A program made the translations under genes and the position numbers. Shown piece by piece: positions 8,078-17,277 of a stretch of DNA of 64,000 bases. This DNA comes from Lachnospiraceae bacterium (GTDB lineage Bacteria > Bacillota > Clostridia > Lachnospirales > Lachnospiraceae): NCBI GenBank assembly GCA_017526745.1, contig JAFXQX010000014.1, forward strand, positions 1-64,000. Direction: 5' to 3'. The notes below the pieces were generated by a model, which saw only the letters and a program-made list of their open reading frames with translations, made no database searches and was not told the origin of the DNA. Within the stretch, counting starts at the first letter, position 1, and every line of letters starts with the position of its first letter.

Positions 8078-8118
8078 TGCACCGCGAGCCCTCATATATT
8101 ACCATATTTTCATCAACA

Positions 8119-8146
8119 TTGCGAGCCATATATGATATGATATACA
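8119..8146 (+). promoter_or_regulatory. Candidate promoter of the formate dehydrogenase/molybdenum cofactor operon
   Basis: TTGCGA (8119-8124) and TATACA (8141-8146) are separated by 16 nt, with ATATGATATGA just upstream of the -10. About 45 nt of leader follow before AGGAGG at 8186-8191. Confidence 0.45.
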
Positions 8147-8197
8147 AATAGGGTATTCTAAGGGTTTGAGACCCCACAGAACATCAGGAGGAGACCA

Positions 8198-10030
8198 ATG
8201 CATAAGCTTGCCGCAAAAGGTAACATGAACGAAAGGATCGATGTGGTCCTTCGCAAATTCCGTTCGAGAATGACATCTTATCCGCCGGGAGTGTGTCCTT
8301 TGGCACTGTACCGCTCACTGCTTCACATATCAATGAACCAGTCGTGCGGAAAGTGCGTTCCGTGCCGCGACGGGCTGAAGGATGTAGACTATCTGCTTCG
8401 AAAGATACTAAACGGTGACGGCGAGAATGATACGCTGGCACTTCTCGAAGATAAATGCCGCATGATAGCCCGCACCGCAGACTGTGCTGTCGGTGTTGTC
8501 GGTGCCAATCTGATCCTCGATTCGCTTACGGAATTTGCCGATGAATATGAGAGTCATATCAATAACGGCAGGTGCGTCGAAAATGTCATCCAGACGACAC
8601 CTTGCATCACGCTATGTCCCGCCCATGTCGATGTTCCCGGTTATATAGCCCAGATAAAGAATGAGAACTATGCGGATGCGGTAAAGGTCATACGTAACCG
8701 TAATCCCTTTCCCACGGCATGTGCGTTTGTGTGCGAGCACCCGTGCGAGAAAAAGTGCAGAAGAAGCCTTGTTGACGATCCGATAAACATAAGAGGCCTG
8801 AAGAAGTATGCTGTCGATAATGCCAATGCAGACAGCGTAGAAAATCCCACGGCCAATGTATCGACCGGCAAGAAGATCGCTGTCGTGGGCGCGGGTCCTT
8901 CAGGCATGACTGCCGCGTATTTCCTGGCACTTATGGGACATGCGGTCGATGTGTATGAGGAACACGAAAAAGCAGGCGGGATGCTGCGTTACGGTATTCC
9001 CGAATACCGGCTTCCTAAAGACCGCCTCGACCAGGATATTGATGCGATCCTTTCGGCAGGCGATATCAAGATGCACTATAACACCAGGATCGGAAGAGAC
9101 ATTTCGTTTTCCGCCGTACGCGAAGGTCATGACGCCGTCTTCCTCGGACTTGGCGCCCAGCTCGGAAACCGTATGCCTATGGAAAACGCCGATGCGAAGA
9201 ATGTTATCCCGGCAGCTGATTTTCTCCAGCTTGTCGCCGGCGGCAATGCGCCGGATCTTAGCGGGAAAAAGGTTGTTCTCATCGGCGGCGGTAATGTTGC
9301 GATGGATGCAGCAAGGACCGCTGTAAGGCTTAATGCCGCTTCGGTCCACGTATTTACGAGAAAAAGGGATGATATTACGGCTCTTGCCGAAGAAGTAGAA
9401 GGAGCCATGCAGGAAGGCGTAAGGTTCAGAACACTTTTGTCCTTCCTTCACATAGAGACCGATAAGGAGACAAACGAGGTCAGATCGGTCTGGCTGCAGC
9501 CTGAGATCGTTGCCGGTTATGATGAGTTCGGTCTTGTCACAACAGAAGATTCGAGCGAGTATCCTTACCGCTTCACATGCGATTATCTGATACTTGCCGT
9601 CGGCCAGCGAAGTGATTCGGTTGATTTTGAAAAAGAAAGTGTTCCGACACAAAGAGGCAGGATTGTGGCGGACGAGACATGTATGGTAGACGGAATGGAC
9701 GGAGTGTTCTCGGGAGGAGACTGCGTGACTGGACCTTCCACGGCGATAAATGCGATAGCAGCAGGTCAGGTAGCTGCAGCTAACATTGATGAGTATCTCG
9801 GCTACCATCATAAGATCTTGGGAAAGCCCGAGATACCGCCGGCCTATCCGAACCCGTGCATACCCACCGGAAGGGCGGAACTCGAGCAGAAGGATCCTTT
9901 TGAGCGAAAAGACAACTTCGATCACGTCGAACTGTCCATGACATTCGAGGAAGCTATGCGTGAGGCCGGAAGGTGCCTGCGCTGCGACTATTACGGCTGC
10001 GGAGCCATGGAAGGAGGCAGGGGAGAATGA
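8198..10030 (+). CDS. Electron-transfer flavoprotein of formate dehydrogenase (NuoF-tail + GltD-like)
   Basis: A 610-residue iron-sulfur flavoprotein predicted to pass electrons between formate dehydrogenase and NAD(P). Residues ~20-115 match the C-terminal 4Fe-4S part of NuoF (SCGKCVPCRDG), but the NuoF FMN/NADH domain is missing. Residues ~125-200 are the Cys-rich Fer4_20 domain of glutamate synthase small subunits (CPAHVDVPGYI, CEHPCEKKCRR). From ~215 there is a two-dinucleotide-fold flavoprotein: FAD motif GAGPSGMTAAY and NAD(P) motif IGGGNVAMDAARTA, with GDC near the C-terminus. AGGAGG lies 6 nt before ATG 8198. Its stop overlaps the start of the next gene (ATGA), so the two subunits are probably co-translated. 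Whether the partner is NAD, NADP or ferredoxin cannot be told. Confidence 0.85.
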   Translation: MHKLAAKGNMNERIDVVLRKFRSRMTSYPPGVCPLALYRSLLHISMNQSCGKCVPCRDGLKDVDYLLRKILNGDGENDTLALLEDKCRMIARTADCAVGVVGANLILDSLTEFADEYESHINNGRCVENVIQTTPCITLCPAHVDVPGYIAQIKNENYADAVKVIRNRNPFPTACAFVCEHPCEKKCRRSLVDDPINIRGLKKYAVDNANADSVENPTANVSTGKKIAVVGAGPSGMTAAYFLALMGHAVDVYEEHEKAGGMLRYGIPEYRLPKDRLDQDIDAILSAGDIKMHYNTRIGRDISFSAVREGHDAVFLGLGAQLGNRMPMENADAKNVIPAADFLQLVAGGNAPDLSGKKVVLIGGGNVAMDAARTAVRLNAASVHVFTRKRDDITALAEEVEGAMQEGVRFRTLLSFLHIETDKETNEVRSVWLQPEIVAGYDEFGLVTTEDSSEYPYRFTCDYLILAVGQRSDSVDFEKESVPTQRGRIVADETCMVDGMDGVFSGGDCVTGPSTAINAIAAGQVAAANIDEYLGYHHKILGKPEIPPAYPNPCIPTGRAELEQKDPFERKDNFDHVELSMTFEEAMREAGRCLRCDYYGCGAMEGGRGE

Positions 10031-12732
10031 TAAACGTTACGATAAACGGTACTGAATACTCTGCCGAAAAGGGTAAAACGATCCTTGATATAGCAAGGGC
10101 AAATGATATATATATCCCGACCCTGTGTTATCTTGAAGGAGTCAGTGATATAGGAAGCTGCAGATTGTGCGTGGTTGAAGTGGAAGGATACAACAGCCTT
10201 CTTCCCGCATGCCGTACCAAGGCAAAGGATGGCATGGTGATAACGACCGATTCCGATACACTTTATAAATACCGCAGGGAAATGCTCAAGCTTATTCTTG
10301 TCGATCACAAACAGGACTGCATGAACTGCCCCGCAAACGGTACGTGCGAGCTTGCCGATATGTGCAACCGCTTTGATGTCGAAAGTGCCGATCACAAGGC
10401 ACCGGACAAAGACATTGCCAAGAAACAGAAAAAGCTTGATTCCAATCCGTATATTACATACGATCCCGCCAAGTGCATTCACTGCATGCGCTGCATAAGT
10501 GTCTGCAATAATATCGCATGTAACGGGGCTCTTCGCAACAGCCGCTCGGGAACGTTTCATATCGTTGATGCACCTTTTGGTGCTGACTATAAGGACAGAG
10601 GGTGCGAGTCATGCGGAAACTGTGCGAGCGTATGTCCGACAGGTGCGCTCACTCTTAAACGCGAGAAGGAATACCGCGACTGGGAAGTCAAAAAGGTTCT
10701 TACAACCTGTCCGCACTGTGCGACGGGATGTCAGTTCTATCTTGTCGTAAAGGATAACAGGATAGTAAATGTCGAGTCCGCCAACGGTCCGTCAAATCAC
10801 AAGAGACTGTGCGTCAAAGGACGATCCGGAAGCTTTGATTTTGTCCATTCCCAAGACCGTCTTACCAAGCCTCTTATCAAGGACAGAAGTACCGGTAAGT
10901 TCAGGGAAGCCACATGGGATGAAGCTATAAGCTATACGGCGAAGCGCCTTATGGAGATAAAGGATAAGTACGGAAATGAGTCGCTTGCCGGTTTTGCATG
11001 TTCACGTTCCGCCAATGAAGATGTTTACATGGTCCAGAAGATGGTAAGGACATGCTTTGGGAACAACAATACCGACAACTGTGCAAGAGTATGCCATTCC
11101 GCAACGGTCGCAGGTCTTGCAAAGACACTTGGTTCGGGTGCGATGACCAATCCGATACATGACATCACGCATGATGTTGACTGCATACTCCTTGTCGGAT
11201 CCAATCCGGAAGAAGCTCATCCCGTTGTCGGCATGCAGATCAGGGAAGCCGTAAAGAAGGGTACCAGACTGATCGTTGTCGATCCCCGTGACATCGGATT
11301 ATCAAAATATGCGGACATTCACTTGAAACTTCGTCCCGGAACGAACGTTGCCTTTGCGAACGGAATGATGCATGTGATGATCGAAGAGGATCTTATCGAT
11401 CACGATTATATCCGGGACTATACGGAAGGATTTGAAGAGTTAAGATCACTTGTCAGGGATTACACTCCGGAAAAAGTCGGGCAGATATGCCACATCGATC
11501 CCGAAAGGCTTGTTGAAGCGGCGCGTATGTATGCAAGGGCAAAGAAGGCACCGATCATATACTGCCTCGGCGTTACGGAGCATTCGACCGGAACTGAGGG
11601 TGTTATGTGCATGTCTGACATGGCCTCCCTTTGCGGAAAGATCGGAAAGAGCGGCTGCGGCGTCAATCCGCTGCGCGGACAGAACAATGTCCAGGGCGCA
11701 TGTGATATGGGCGCACTTCCGACGGATTATCCCGGATACCAGGAGGTCGATAATGAGGAAGTACGTAAGAAGTTTGAAGCAGCATGGGGAGTTCGATTAA
11801 ATCCGAATCCCGGACTTAAGGCTACGGATGTATTTCCTGCTGCGATCGAAGGGAAGATAAAAGGCCTATACATATGCGGGGAGGATCCGGTCGTATCCGA
11901 TCCGGATACCCATCATGTGATCAAAGCACTCGAAAGTCTTGATTTCTTCGTCATCCAGGAACTGTTCATGACCAGGACCGCAGAGTATGCGGACGTGATC
12001 CTTCCGGGTGTATCCTACACGGAGAAGGAAGGAACGTTTACGAATACAGAGCGCAGGGTACAAAGGATCAGACAGGCAGTAAAGCCGCAAGGTGAGGCTA
12101 GACTTGATACGGATATCATTACGGATCTTATGAATGCCATGGGATATGCTCAGCCGCATCTGACAAGTGCCGAGATCATGGATGAGATCGCATCGGTAAC
12201 ACCGAGCTTTGCGGGGATATCTCACGAAAGGCTTGATAATGGTGAAAGCCTTCAGTGGCCTTGTAAGGACAAGGATTCAAAAGGGACAGCGATCATGCAT
12301 GCAAACGGTCCGGTAAGAGGACGTGCGCTGCTGTATCCTGCAGAATTTAAGCCTTCACAGGAGCTTCCGGATGATGATTATCCTCTGATACTCATGACAG
12401 GTCGGATCCTGTATCAGTACAACGCCGCTGCAATGACGGCAAGATCCGCAGGACTTGTCGACATTGCAGGAGAAGGATTTATAGAGATGAACTTTGCCGA
12501 TGCAAACAGGCTTGGCATTGCTGATGGCGAAAAAGTAAGGATACAAAGCCGCAGAGGAGAGATCACGGCAAAGGCAAGAGTCGGCCGTAAGGTGTCGGAA
12601 GGGGAGACGTGGATGCCTTTCCATTTTACCGACTCCCCCGTAAATAAACTTACAAATGCGGCGCTCGATGATCTTGCCAGGATCCCGGAATATAAGGTGT
12701 GTGCCGTAAGGGTGGAAAAGATACGTGAATGA
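10027..12732 (+). CDS. fdhA: Formate dehydrogenase, NuoG-type catalytic subunit (Cys form)
   Basis: The start is ATG 10027, inside the previous stop and after an AAGGAGG-containing stretch; the product is 901 residues. The N-terminus is NuoG-like: a 2Fe-2S domain (cysteines near residues 34-62), a His-Cys3 motif (HKQDCMNCPANGTC), and two ferredoxin clusters (CIHCMRC, CESCGNCASVC). The catalytic molybdopterin domain starts with CPHCATGCQF. The active-site motif is NCARVCH, giving Cys356 followed by His357 where many formate dehydrogenases carry selenocysteine (UGA). The family oxidises formate to CO2 using a Mo- or W-bis-MGD cofactor. The following ten genes supply that cofactor. No signal peptide is present, so the enzyme is cytoplasmic. 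Confidence 0.9.
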   Translation: MINVTINGTEYSAEKGKTILDIARANDIYIPTLCYLEGVSDIGSCRLCVVEVEGYNSLLPACRTKAKDGMVITTDSDTLYKYRREMLKLILVDHKQDCMNCPANGTCELADMCNRFDVESADHKAPDKDIAKKQKKLDSNPYITYDPAKCIHCMRCISVCNNIACNGALRNSRSGTFHIVDAPFGADYKDRGCESCGNCASVCPTGALTLKREKEYRDWEVKKVLTTCPHCATGCQFYLVVKDNRIVNVESANGPSNHKRLCVKGRSGSFDFVHSQDRLTKPLIKDRSTGKFREATWDEAISYTAKRLMEIKDKYGNESLAGFACSRSANEDVYMVQKMVRTCFGNNNTDNCARVCHSATVAGLAKTLGSGAMTNPIHDITHDVDCILLVGSNPEEAHPVVGMQIREAVKKGTRLIVVDPRDIGLSKYADIHLKLRPGTNVAFANGMMHVMIEEDLIDHDYIRDYTEGFEELRSLVRDYTPEKVGQICHIDPERLVEAARMYARAKKAPIIYCLGVTEHSTGTEGVMCMSDMASLCGKIGKSGCGVNPLRGQNNVQGACDMGALPTDYPGYQEVDNEEVRKKFEAAWGVRLNPNPGLKATDVFPAAIEGKIKGLYICGEDPVVSDPDTHHVIKALESLDFFVIQELFMTRTAEYADVILPGVSYTEKEGTFTNTERRVQRIRQAVKPQGEARLDTDIITDLMNAMGYAQPHLTSAEIMDEIASVTPSFAGISHERLDNGESLQWPCKDKDSKGTAIMHANGPVRGRALLYPAEFKPSQELPDDDYPLILMTGRILYQYNAAAMTARSAGLVDIAGEGFIEMNFADANRLGIADGEKVRIQSRRGEITAKARVGRKVSEGETWMPFHFTDSPVNKLTNAALDDLARIPEYKVCAVRVEKIRE

Positions 12733-13699
12733 CAGCTTCGGAAGAATAATCGATTATGTCAGGATCTCGGTTACCGATAAATGTAACCTCAGATGTAAAT
12801 ACTGTATGCCTGTTGAGGTTGATCATTATGAGATGAAAGATATCCTGACATTTGAAGAGATTGAATATATCACTTCCTGTATGGCCGGGCTCGGGATTTC
12901 CCGTGTAAAACTGACCGGAGGAGAACCTCTTGTACGACGCGGGGTATGCGATCTTGTGGGTATGCTTAAACGGATAGAAGGGATCCGTCAGGTTACTCTT
13001 ACTACTAATGGGATCCTTCTTAAGGAGAATCTCCACAGACTTATCGAGGCAGGGATAGATGCGATAAATGTCAGCATAGATTCACTGGATCACGACAAAT
13101 ACTTCTCGATCACAGGAAGCAAGGATCTTGATACAGTAACAGATGCGGTAGTTGCAGCCGTAGAAAAGGGTGTTAAAGTTAAGATAAATGCCGTCACGGC
13201 CGGAATATCCCTGACAGATGTCAGTGATCTTATCGAATTCTCCAGATCAAATAAGATTGATGTAAGATTTATAGAACTTATGCCGATCGGTTATGCCAAG
13301 TGCTTTGATTCTCTTGCCCATGACAGACTTATGGATTGGTTTTGTCAAAATCACCCTGATGCTGTTCATGTATCTGCCGACGGCAACGGCCCGGCAAAGT
13401 ATTACCGTATTCCCGGATATGACGGAAAGGTCGGGTTCATAAGTCCGCTTTCAGATAAGTTCTGTAACAGTTGCAACAGGATCAGGCTGACAACAAGAGG
13501 ATATTTAAAGAGCTGCCTATGCTATGACACCGGCGTGGATCTCATGCCTTTGGTAAGGAGTGATTCCTCCAAGGAGGAAAAACATGAAATGCTTTGTACA
13601 GCCATACGAAAGGTGATCATGGAAAAACCCTCAGGGCATGATTTTGCCCACACACAGAACATAACTGAAAAACTACCGATGTCCGCGATAGGGGGGTAG
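12725..13699 (+). CDS. moaA: GTP 3',8-cyclase MoaA
   Basis: A 324-residue radical-SAM enzyme for the first step of molybdopterin synthesis (GTP to 3',8-cyclo-GTP). The radical-SAM cysteines are Cys20, Cys24 and Cys27 (CNLRCKYC), and the second cluster is CNSCNRIRLTT ... SCLC near the C-terminus. The chain ends in Gly-Gly, the conserved MoaA tail needed for activity. The frame begins at GTG 12725, overlapping the end of fdhA by 8 nt, with GGTGG about 9 nt upstream; the ATG at 12729 is in another frame. Its partner MoaC is present as a fusion six genes downstream. Confidence 0.9.
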   Translation: MNDSFGRIIDYVRISVTDKCNLRCKYCMPVEVDHYEMKDILTFEEIEYITSCMAGLGISRVKLTGGEPLVRRGVCDLVGMLKRIEGIRQVTLTTNGILLKENLHRLIEAGIDAINVSIDSLDHDKYFSITGSKDLDTVTDAVVAAVEKGVKVKINAVTAGISLTDVSDLIEFSRSNKIDVRFIELMPIGYAKCFDSLAHDRLMDWFCQNHPDAVHVSADGNGPAKYYRIPGYDGKVGFISPLSDKFCNSCNRIRLTTRGYLKSCLCYDTGVDLMPLVRSDSSKEEKHEMLCTAIRKVIMEKPSGHDFAHTQNITEKLPMSAIGG

Positions 13700-13703
13700 A
13701 AAG

Positions 13704-14672
13704 ATGGATAATAACGGCCGTATCAAAGCCATTTGCGTAAGTGACAAGAGAGGTATAGCCAAACATGGTGTTGACATTGCCGAAATGGTCAGGGATTTTG
13801 GGATCAATGGGGATGCTCATGCAGACAGGTGGCACCGCCAGGTCAGTATCCTTACCGCCGATGTTATAGAAGAATTCAACAGATCCGGCGGGAATGTCAA
13901 GGACGGTGACTTTGGAGAAAACCTTATCATTGACGGGATCAACCAAGCAGCGCTTACTGTTTGGAGCACTGTGATAATAAAAGCGGAAGAAGGGGATGTC
14001 ATCCTTCGCATAACCCAGCTTGGAAAAGAATGTCACAGCCATTGTGAGATATATAAAAGAGTCGGGGACTGCATAATGCCAAGATGCGGATTGTTTGCCG
14101 AAGTGATCAAAGGCGGACGTATAAGAGTCGGCGATAAGGTCGAGGTACATGCACCTGATCCGGACAGACCATATGCTGCAGCGGTGATTGTTCTTTCTGA
14201 CAGAGCATCAGCACATGAAAGAGAAGATGCGAGCGGTCCGTGTGCGACCAAAATACTGACAGATGCGGGTTTTGATGTCATTGAACAGATTCTGATCCCG
14301 GACGATAAAGAAAAGCTTAAGTCAGAACTATTAAGACTGTGCGATAAAAGAAGTACGGATCTTGTGATTACAAGTGGAGGAACGGGATTTTCCGTAAGGG
14401 ATATTACTCCGGATGTCACAATGGAAGTTGCCGAAAGAAACGCTCCAGGTATCGCGGAGTATATAAGGCAGGAGTCTTTGCGGATCACTTCCCGTGCGAT
14501 GCTGTCGCGCGGAGTCAGCGTCATAAGAGGCACAAGTATCATTGTCAATCTTCCCGGAAGTCCGAAAGCGGTCAGCGAATGCCTCGGATTCATCCTTGAT
14601 GCACTGACACATGGTATAGCCATTCTTCGCGGTGATGTAAAAGACTGCACCAGTGATCCGGAGCATAGGTGA
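13704..14672 (+). CDS. MOSC domain-MogA fusion (molybdopterin adenylyltransferase)
   Basis: A 322-residue two-domain protein. Residues ~1-150 form a MOSC domain (GINGDAHADRW, GDFGENLIIDG, conserved Cys in LGKECHSHC), a sulfur-carrier domain seen with molybdenum enzymes. Residues ~155-315 are MogA/MoaB-like (VLSDRASAHEREDASG, TSGGTGFSVRDITP, NLPGSPKAV), which adenylates molybdopterin before metal insertion by MoeA. It lies 4 nt after moaA. MOSC-MogA fusions are known in Clostridia. The exact MOSC role is unproven; sulfuration of the cofactor is one idea. Confidence 0.85.
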   Translation: MDNNGRIKAICVSDKRGIAKHGVDIAEMVRDFGINGDAHADRWHRQVSILTADVIEEFNRSGGNVKDGDFGENLIIDGINQAALTVWSTVIIKAEEGDVILRITQLGKECHSHCEIYKRVGDCIMPRCGLFAEVIKGGRIRVGDKVEVHAPDPDRPYAAAVIVLSDRASAHEREDASGPCATKILTDAGFDVIEQILIPDDKEKLKSELLRLCDKRSTDLVITSGGTGFSVRDITPDVTMEVAERNAPGIAEYIRQESLRITSRAMLSRGVSVIRGTSIIVNLPGSPKAVSECLGFILDALTHGIAILRGDVKDCTSDPEHR

Positions 14673-14676
14673 TACT

Positions 14677-15699
14677 ATGTCTGTGGATGTTAACGTCAAA
14701 AAGAAATACAGTGATTTTGAACTCGATGTTTCGTTTTCGGTCACAGGCAGCAGGATCGGAATACTGGGTGCCAGCGGATGCGGTAAGACTTTGACACTCA
14801 GAGCGATAGCGGGGCTTATGCATCCCGATGAAGGGATGATCAGATTGAATGAAAGGGTTGTATTTGACAGTAGCCAAAAAATAAATATTAAACCGCAAAA
14901 GAGAAATATCGGCTATCTGTTTCAGGAATATGCACTTTTTCCGAATATGACCGTGAAGGGAAACATCGAAGCGGGTATGTTGGGATCCTCCTCAAAAGAT
15001 ATTGATGAACTGTTAAAAAAGTACGGTTTGTGGGATGTGATAGACCACAGACCCGATAGCCTCTCCGGCGGACAGAAACAAAGATGCGCACTTTTGCGGA
15101 TGCTCGTAAGCGATCCGCAGCTGATCCTTCTTGACGAGCCATTCTCTGCGATGGATGCACATTTGCGGGAGAAAATGCGCCTGGAACTGATAAGCATACT
15201 GGACGGATATGACAGGACCGTGATCCTGGTAAGCCATGACCGTGATGAGATATATCAGATGTGTGATCATCTGGTGCTAATGGATAACGGAAAGGTCATT
15301 GCCCGGGGAGCGACGGAGGATGTGTTCAAGAATCCCGGGACCGTGGCGGCGGCACGTCTGACAGGCTGTAAAAATATCTCTGCGATCGTGAAGATGGGTG
15401 ATCATAATGTAAGAGCTCTGGCTTGGAATAACATTGAGCTTGAGACCGCTGACGTTATAACGGAGGATATCACTCATATCGGTATCAGGGCACATGATTT
15501 TATCCCTCAAAAGACCGGAAAGAATGCCATCCGATGTCAAAAGACGACTGTTTCAAGACTTCCGTTTGAATGGTATGTTACGCTTGATAACGGTTTGTGG
15601 TGGAAATACCCGAGACAGCTTGGCGAGCCATATTCAGATTCCGTGGTACCGCCTTATATCAGTATAGAACCCGATAAGATCATTTTATTATCGGATTGA
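14677..15699 (+). CDS. modC: Molybdate ABC transporter ATP-binding protein
   Basis: ATPase of the molybdate importer, 340 residues. Walker A is GASGCGKT (~30-37), the signature is LSGGQKQR, Walker B is LILLDEPFSAMD, and the H-loop is LVSHDRDE. The ~110-residue C-terminal extension is TOBE/MOP-like and may sense oxyanion. I prefer ATG 14677 (AGGTGAT just upstream) over the GTG at 14653, which overlaps mogA and has no SD. The order modC-modA-modB differs from the common modABC. Tungstate could also be a substrate, as the family does not discriminate by sequence alone. Confidence 0.85.
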   Translation: MSVDVNVKKKYSDFELDVSFSVTGSRIGILGASGCGKTLTLRAIAGLMHPDEGMIRLNERVVFDSSQKINIKPQKRNIGYLFQEYALFPNMTVKGNIEAGMLGSSSKDIDELLKKYGLWDVIDHRPDSLSGGQKQRCALLRMLVSDPQLILLDEPFSAMDAHLREKMRLELISILDGYDRTVILVSHDRDEIYQMCDHLVLMDNGKVIARGATEDVFKNPGTVAAARLTGCKNISAIVKMGDHNVRALAWNNIELETADVITEDITHIGIRAHDFIPQKTGKNAIRCQKTTVSRLPFEWYVTLDNGLWWKYPRQLGEPYSDSVVPPYISIEPDKIILLSD

Positions 15700-15737
15700 T
15701 ATAAGTTTTGCATGTTGTGTGATCGAAAGGAGAGATT

Positions 15738-16607
15738 ATGAAAAAAATGTTAAAAAGAATGATCACCGGTTTGATCATCCTGTCAGTTCTTGCATGTATG
15801 CTGGGAGGGTGTGCAACGGTATCCGTTAATGTTCATAATGGTTCCGATACCACCGCTCCTGATGCGGATAATACGGAGCTTATTGTGTTCGCGGCAGCAT
15901 CCATGACGGAAACGCTTGAGGAGATCAAGACTGTTTATGAACAGAAGAATCCGAATGTGTCAGTTACCTTTAATTTCGATTCTTCCGGAACACTTAAGAC
16001 ACAGATAGAAGAGGGGGCGGAATGCGACATGTTCATATCGGCTGCGCCCAAGCAGATGAATCAGCTTGATATCACGGCCGATAAAGAAGCAAATCCTGAC
16101 GAACTTGATTATATCGACCCCGATACAAGGATAGATCTTTTGGAGAACAAGGTTGTTCTTGCCGTGCCGGAAGGAAATCCCGCAAACGTTACGACTTTTG
16201 CCGTTATGGCAGGTGATCTTCTCGAACAGAAAATACTGCTCGCAATGGGTAACGAAGATGTTCCGGTTGGCCAGTATACTCAAAAGATACTCAAGTTCTA
16301 TGACCTTGATGAGGCAAAACTTGTGGGTGAGGGACTGATCACATACGGCAGCAATGTAAAGGAAGTAACAACACAGGTATCCGAAGGCGCTGCCGACTGC
16401 GGAGTCATCTATTCGACCGATGCTTATTCAGCGCATCTTAAAGCCGTTGACACCGCAACAGAGGATATGTGCGGAAGAGTGCTGTATCCGGCTGCGGTTC
16501 TGAAAGGCTCGGCTCATCCTGATGAGGCAAAAGCATTTCTTGAATTCCTCCAGGGTAAGGAGAGCAGAGAGATTTTTGAAAAGGTCGGCTTCACCTGCCT
16601 GAAATAA
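15738..16607 (+). CDS. modA: Molybdate-binding lipoprotein
   Basis: A 289-residue extracellular substrate-binding protein. It has a lipoprotein signal peptide: Lys/Arg-rich head, hydrophobic core and lipobox LGGC with Cys near residue 25. The mature part opens with LIVFAAASMTETL, the usual ModA start, followed by FNFDSSGTLKTQIEEGA and the CDMFISAA motif that contact the oxyanion. AAAGGAGAG lies 7 nt before ATG 15738. It delivers molybdate (or tungstate) to ModB. Confidence 0.9.
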   Translation: MKKMLKRMITGLIILSVLACMLGGCATVSVNVHNGSDTTAPDADNTELIVFAAASMTETLEEIKTVYEQKNPNVSVTFNFDSSGTLKTQIEEGAECDMFISAAPKQMNQLDITADKEANPDELDYIDPDTRIDLLENKVVLAVPEGNPANVTTFAVMAGDLLEQKILLAMGNEDVPVGQYTQKILKFYDLDEAKLVGEGLITYGSNVKEVTTQVSEGAADCGVIYSTDAYSAHLKAVDTATEDMCGRVLYPAAVLKGSAHPDEAKAFLEFLQGKESREIFEKVGFTCLK

Positions 16608-16614
16608 GAATTCC

Positions 16615-17277
16615 ATGGATCTGTTTCCCCTGTACAATTCACTAAGAATAGCGTTTATCAGCACGGCCGTGATATTTGTGATCGGTATCGCGGCCGCCTG
16701 GTATGTTATGAGACTGCCCCGTGCAGTAAAAGGGATACTTGACTGCATCTTGACGCTGCCGCTTGTACTTCCGCCTACGGTTGTAGGGTATCTGCTGCTT
16801 CGCCTTCTCGGGCCGAGACGACCCGTTGGGGCCTGGTTTTTGTCTGTATTTGATACAAAGCTTACGATGAACTGGTGGTCTGCAATCTTTTCAACGTCGG
16901 TCGTTATATTTCCGCTTATGTACAGGACGGCAAGAGGCGCATTTGAATCGTTCGATCTGACACTGTCAGATGCGGGAAAGACCCTTGGACTGGGAAATGC
17001 TTATATCTTTTTCAGAGTTGTGATGCCGTTTTGCAGTACAGGTATAATCGCAGGCGCTGTTCTTTCGTTCGCAAGGGCACTCGGAGAATACGGGGCAACG
17101 ACCATGATTGCAGGATATACACCCGGCAAGACTGCCACGATATCCACAACCGTTTACCAGTTGTGGAGGACTAACAACGACGCACTTGCATTCCGGTGGG
17201 TGCTGATCAATATTGCGATTTCGGCGGTAGTTCTGCTTGTGATCAACTGTTTTGAAACAAAGAGGAAAAGAGCATGA
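16615..17277 (+). CDS. modB: Molybdate ABC transporter permease
   Basis: A 220-residue membrane permease with about five hydrophobic segments and the EAA-type coupling motif (LGLGNAYIFFRVVMPF ... GAVLSFARALGEYGAT). PLVLPPTVVGYLLL is characteristic of ModB/CysT permeases. It starts 7 nt after modA with no clear Shine-Dalgarno, so translation is probably coupled to modA. Its 3' end overlaps moeA by 4 nt (ATGA). Confidence 0.88.
   Translation: MDLFPLYNSLRIAFISTAVIFVIGIAAAWYVMRLPRAVKGILDCILTLPLVLPPTVVGYLLLRLLGPRRPVGAWFLSVFDTKLTMNWWSAIFSTSVVIFPLMYRTARGAFESFDLTLSDAGKTLGLGNAYIFFRVVMPFCSTGIIAGAVLSFARALGEYGATTMIAGYTPGKTATISTTVYQLWRTNNDALAFRWVLINIAISAVVLLVINCFETKRKRA

Noticed and set aside
8034..8197. 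Molybdenum-cofactor riboswitch in the operon leader
   Set aside because: The leader after the predicted promoter is only ~50 nt, too short for the known structure; the inverted repeat lies upstream of the promoter.
8900..9925. 341-codon minus-strand frame
   Set aside because: Lies wholly inside the flavoprotein gene on the other strand, is Cys/His/Arg-rich without any domain, and has no SD.
10027..12732. Selenocysteine formate dehydrogenase
   Set aside because: The active-site codon is TGC (Cys356), not TGA, and no SECIS is needed.
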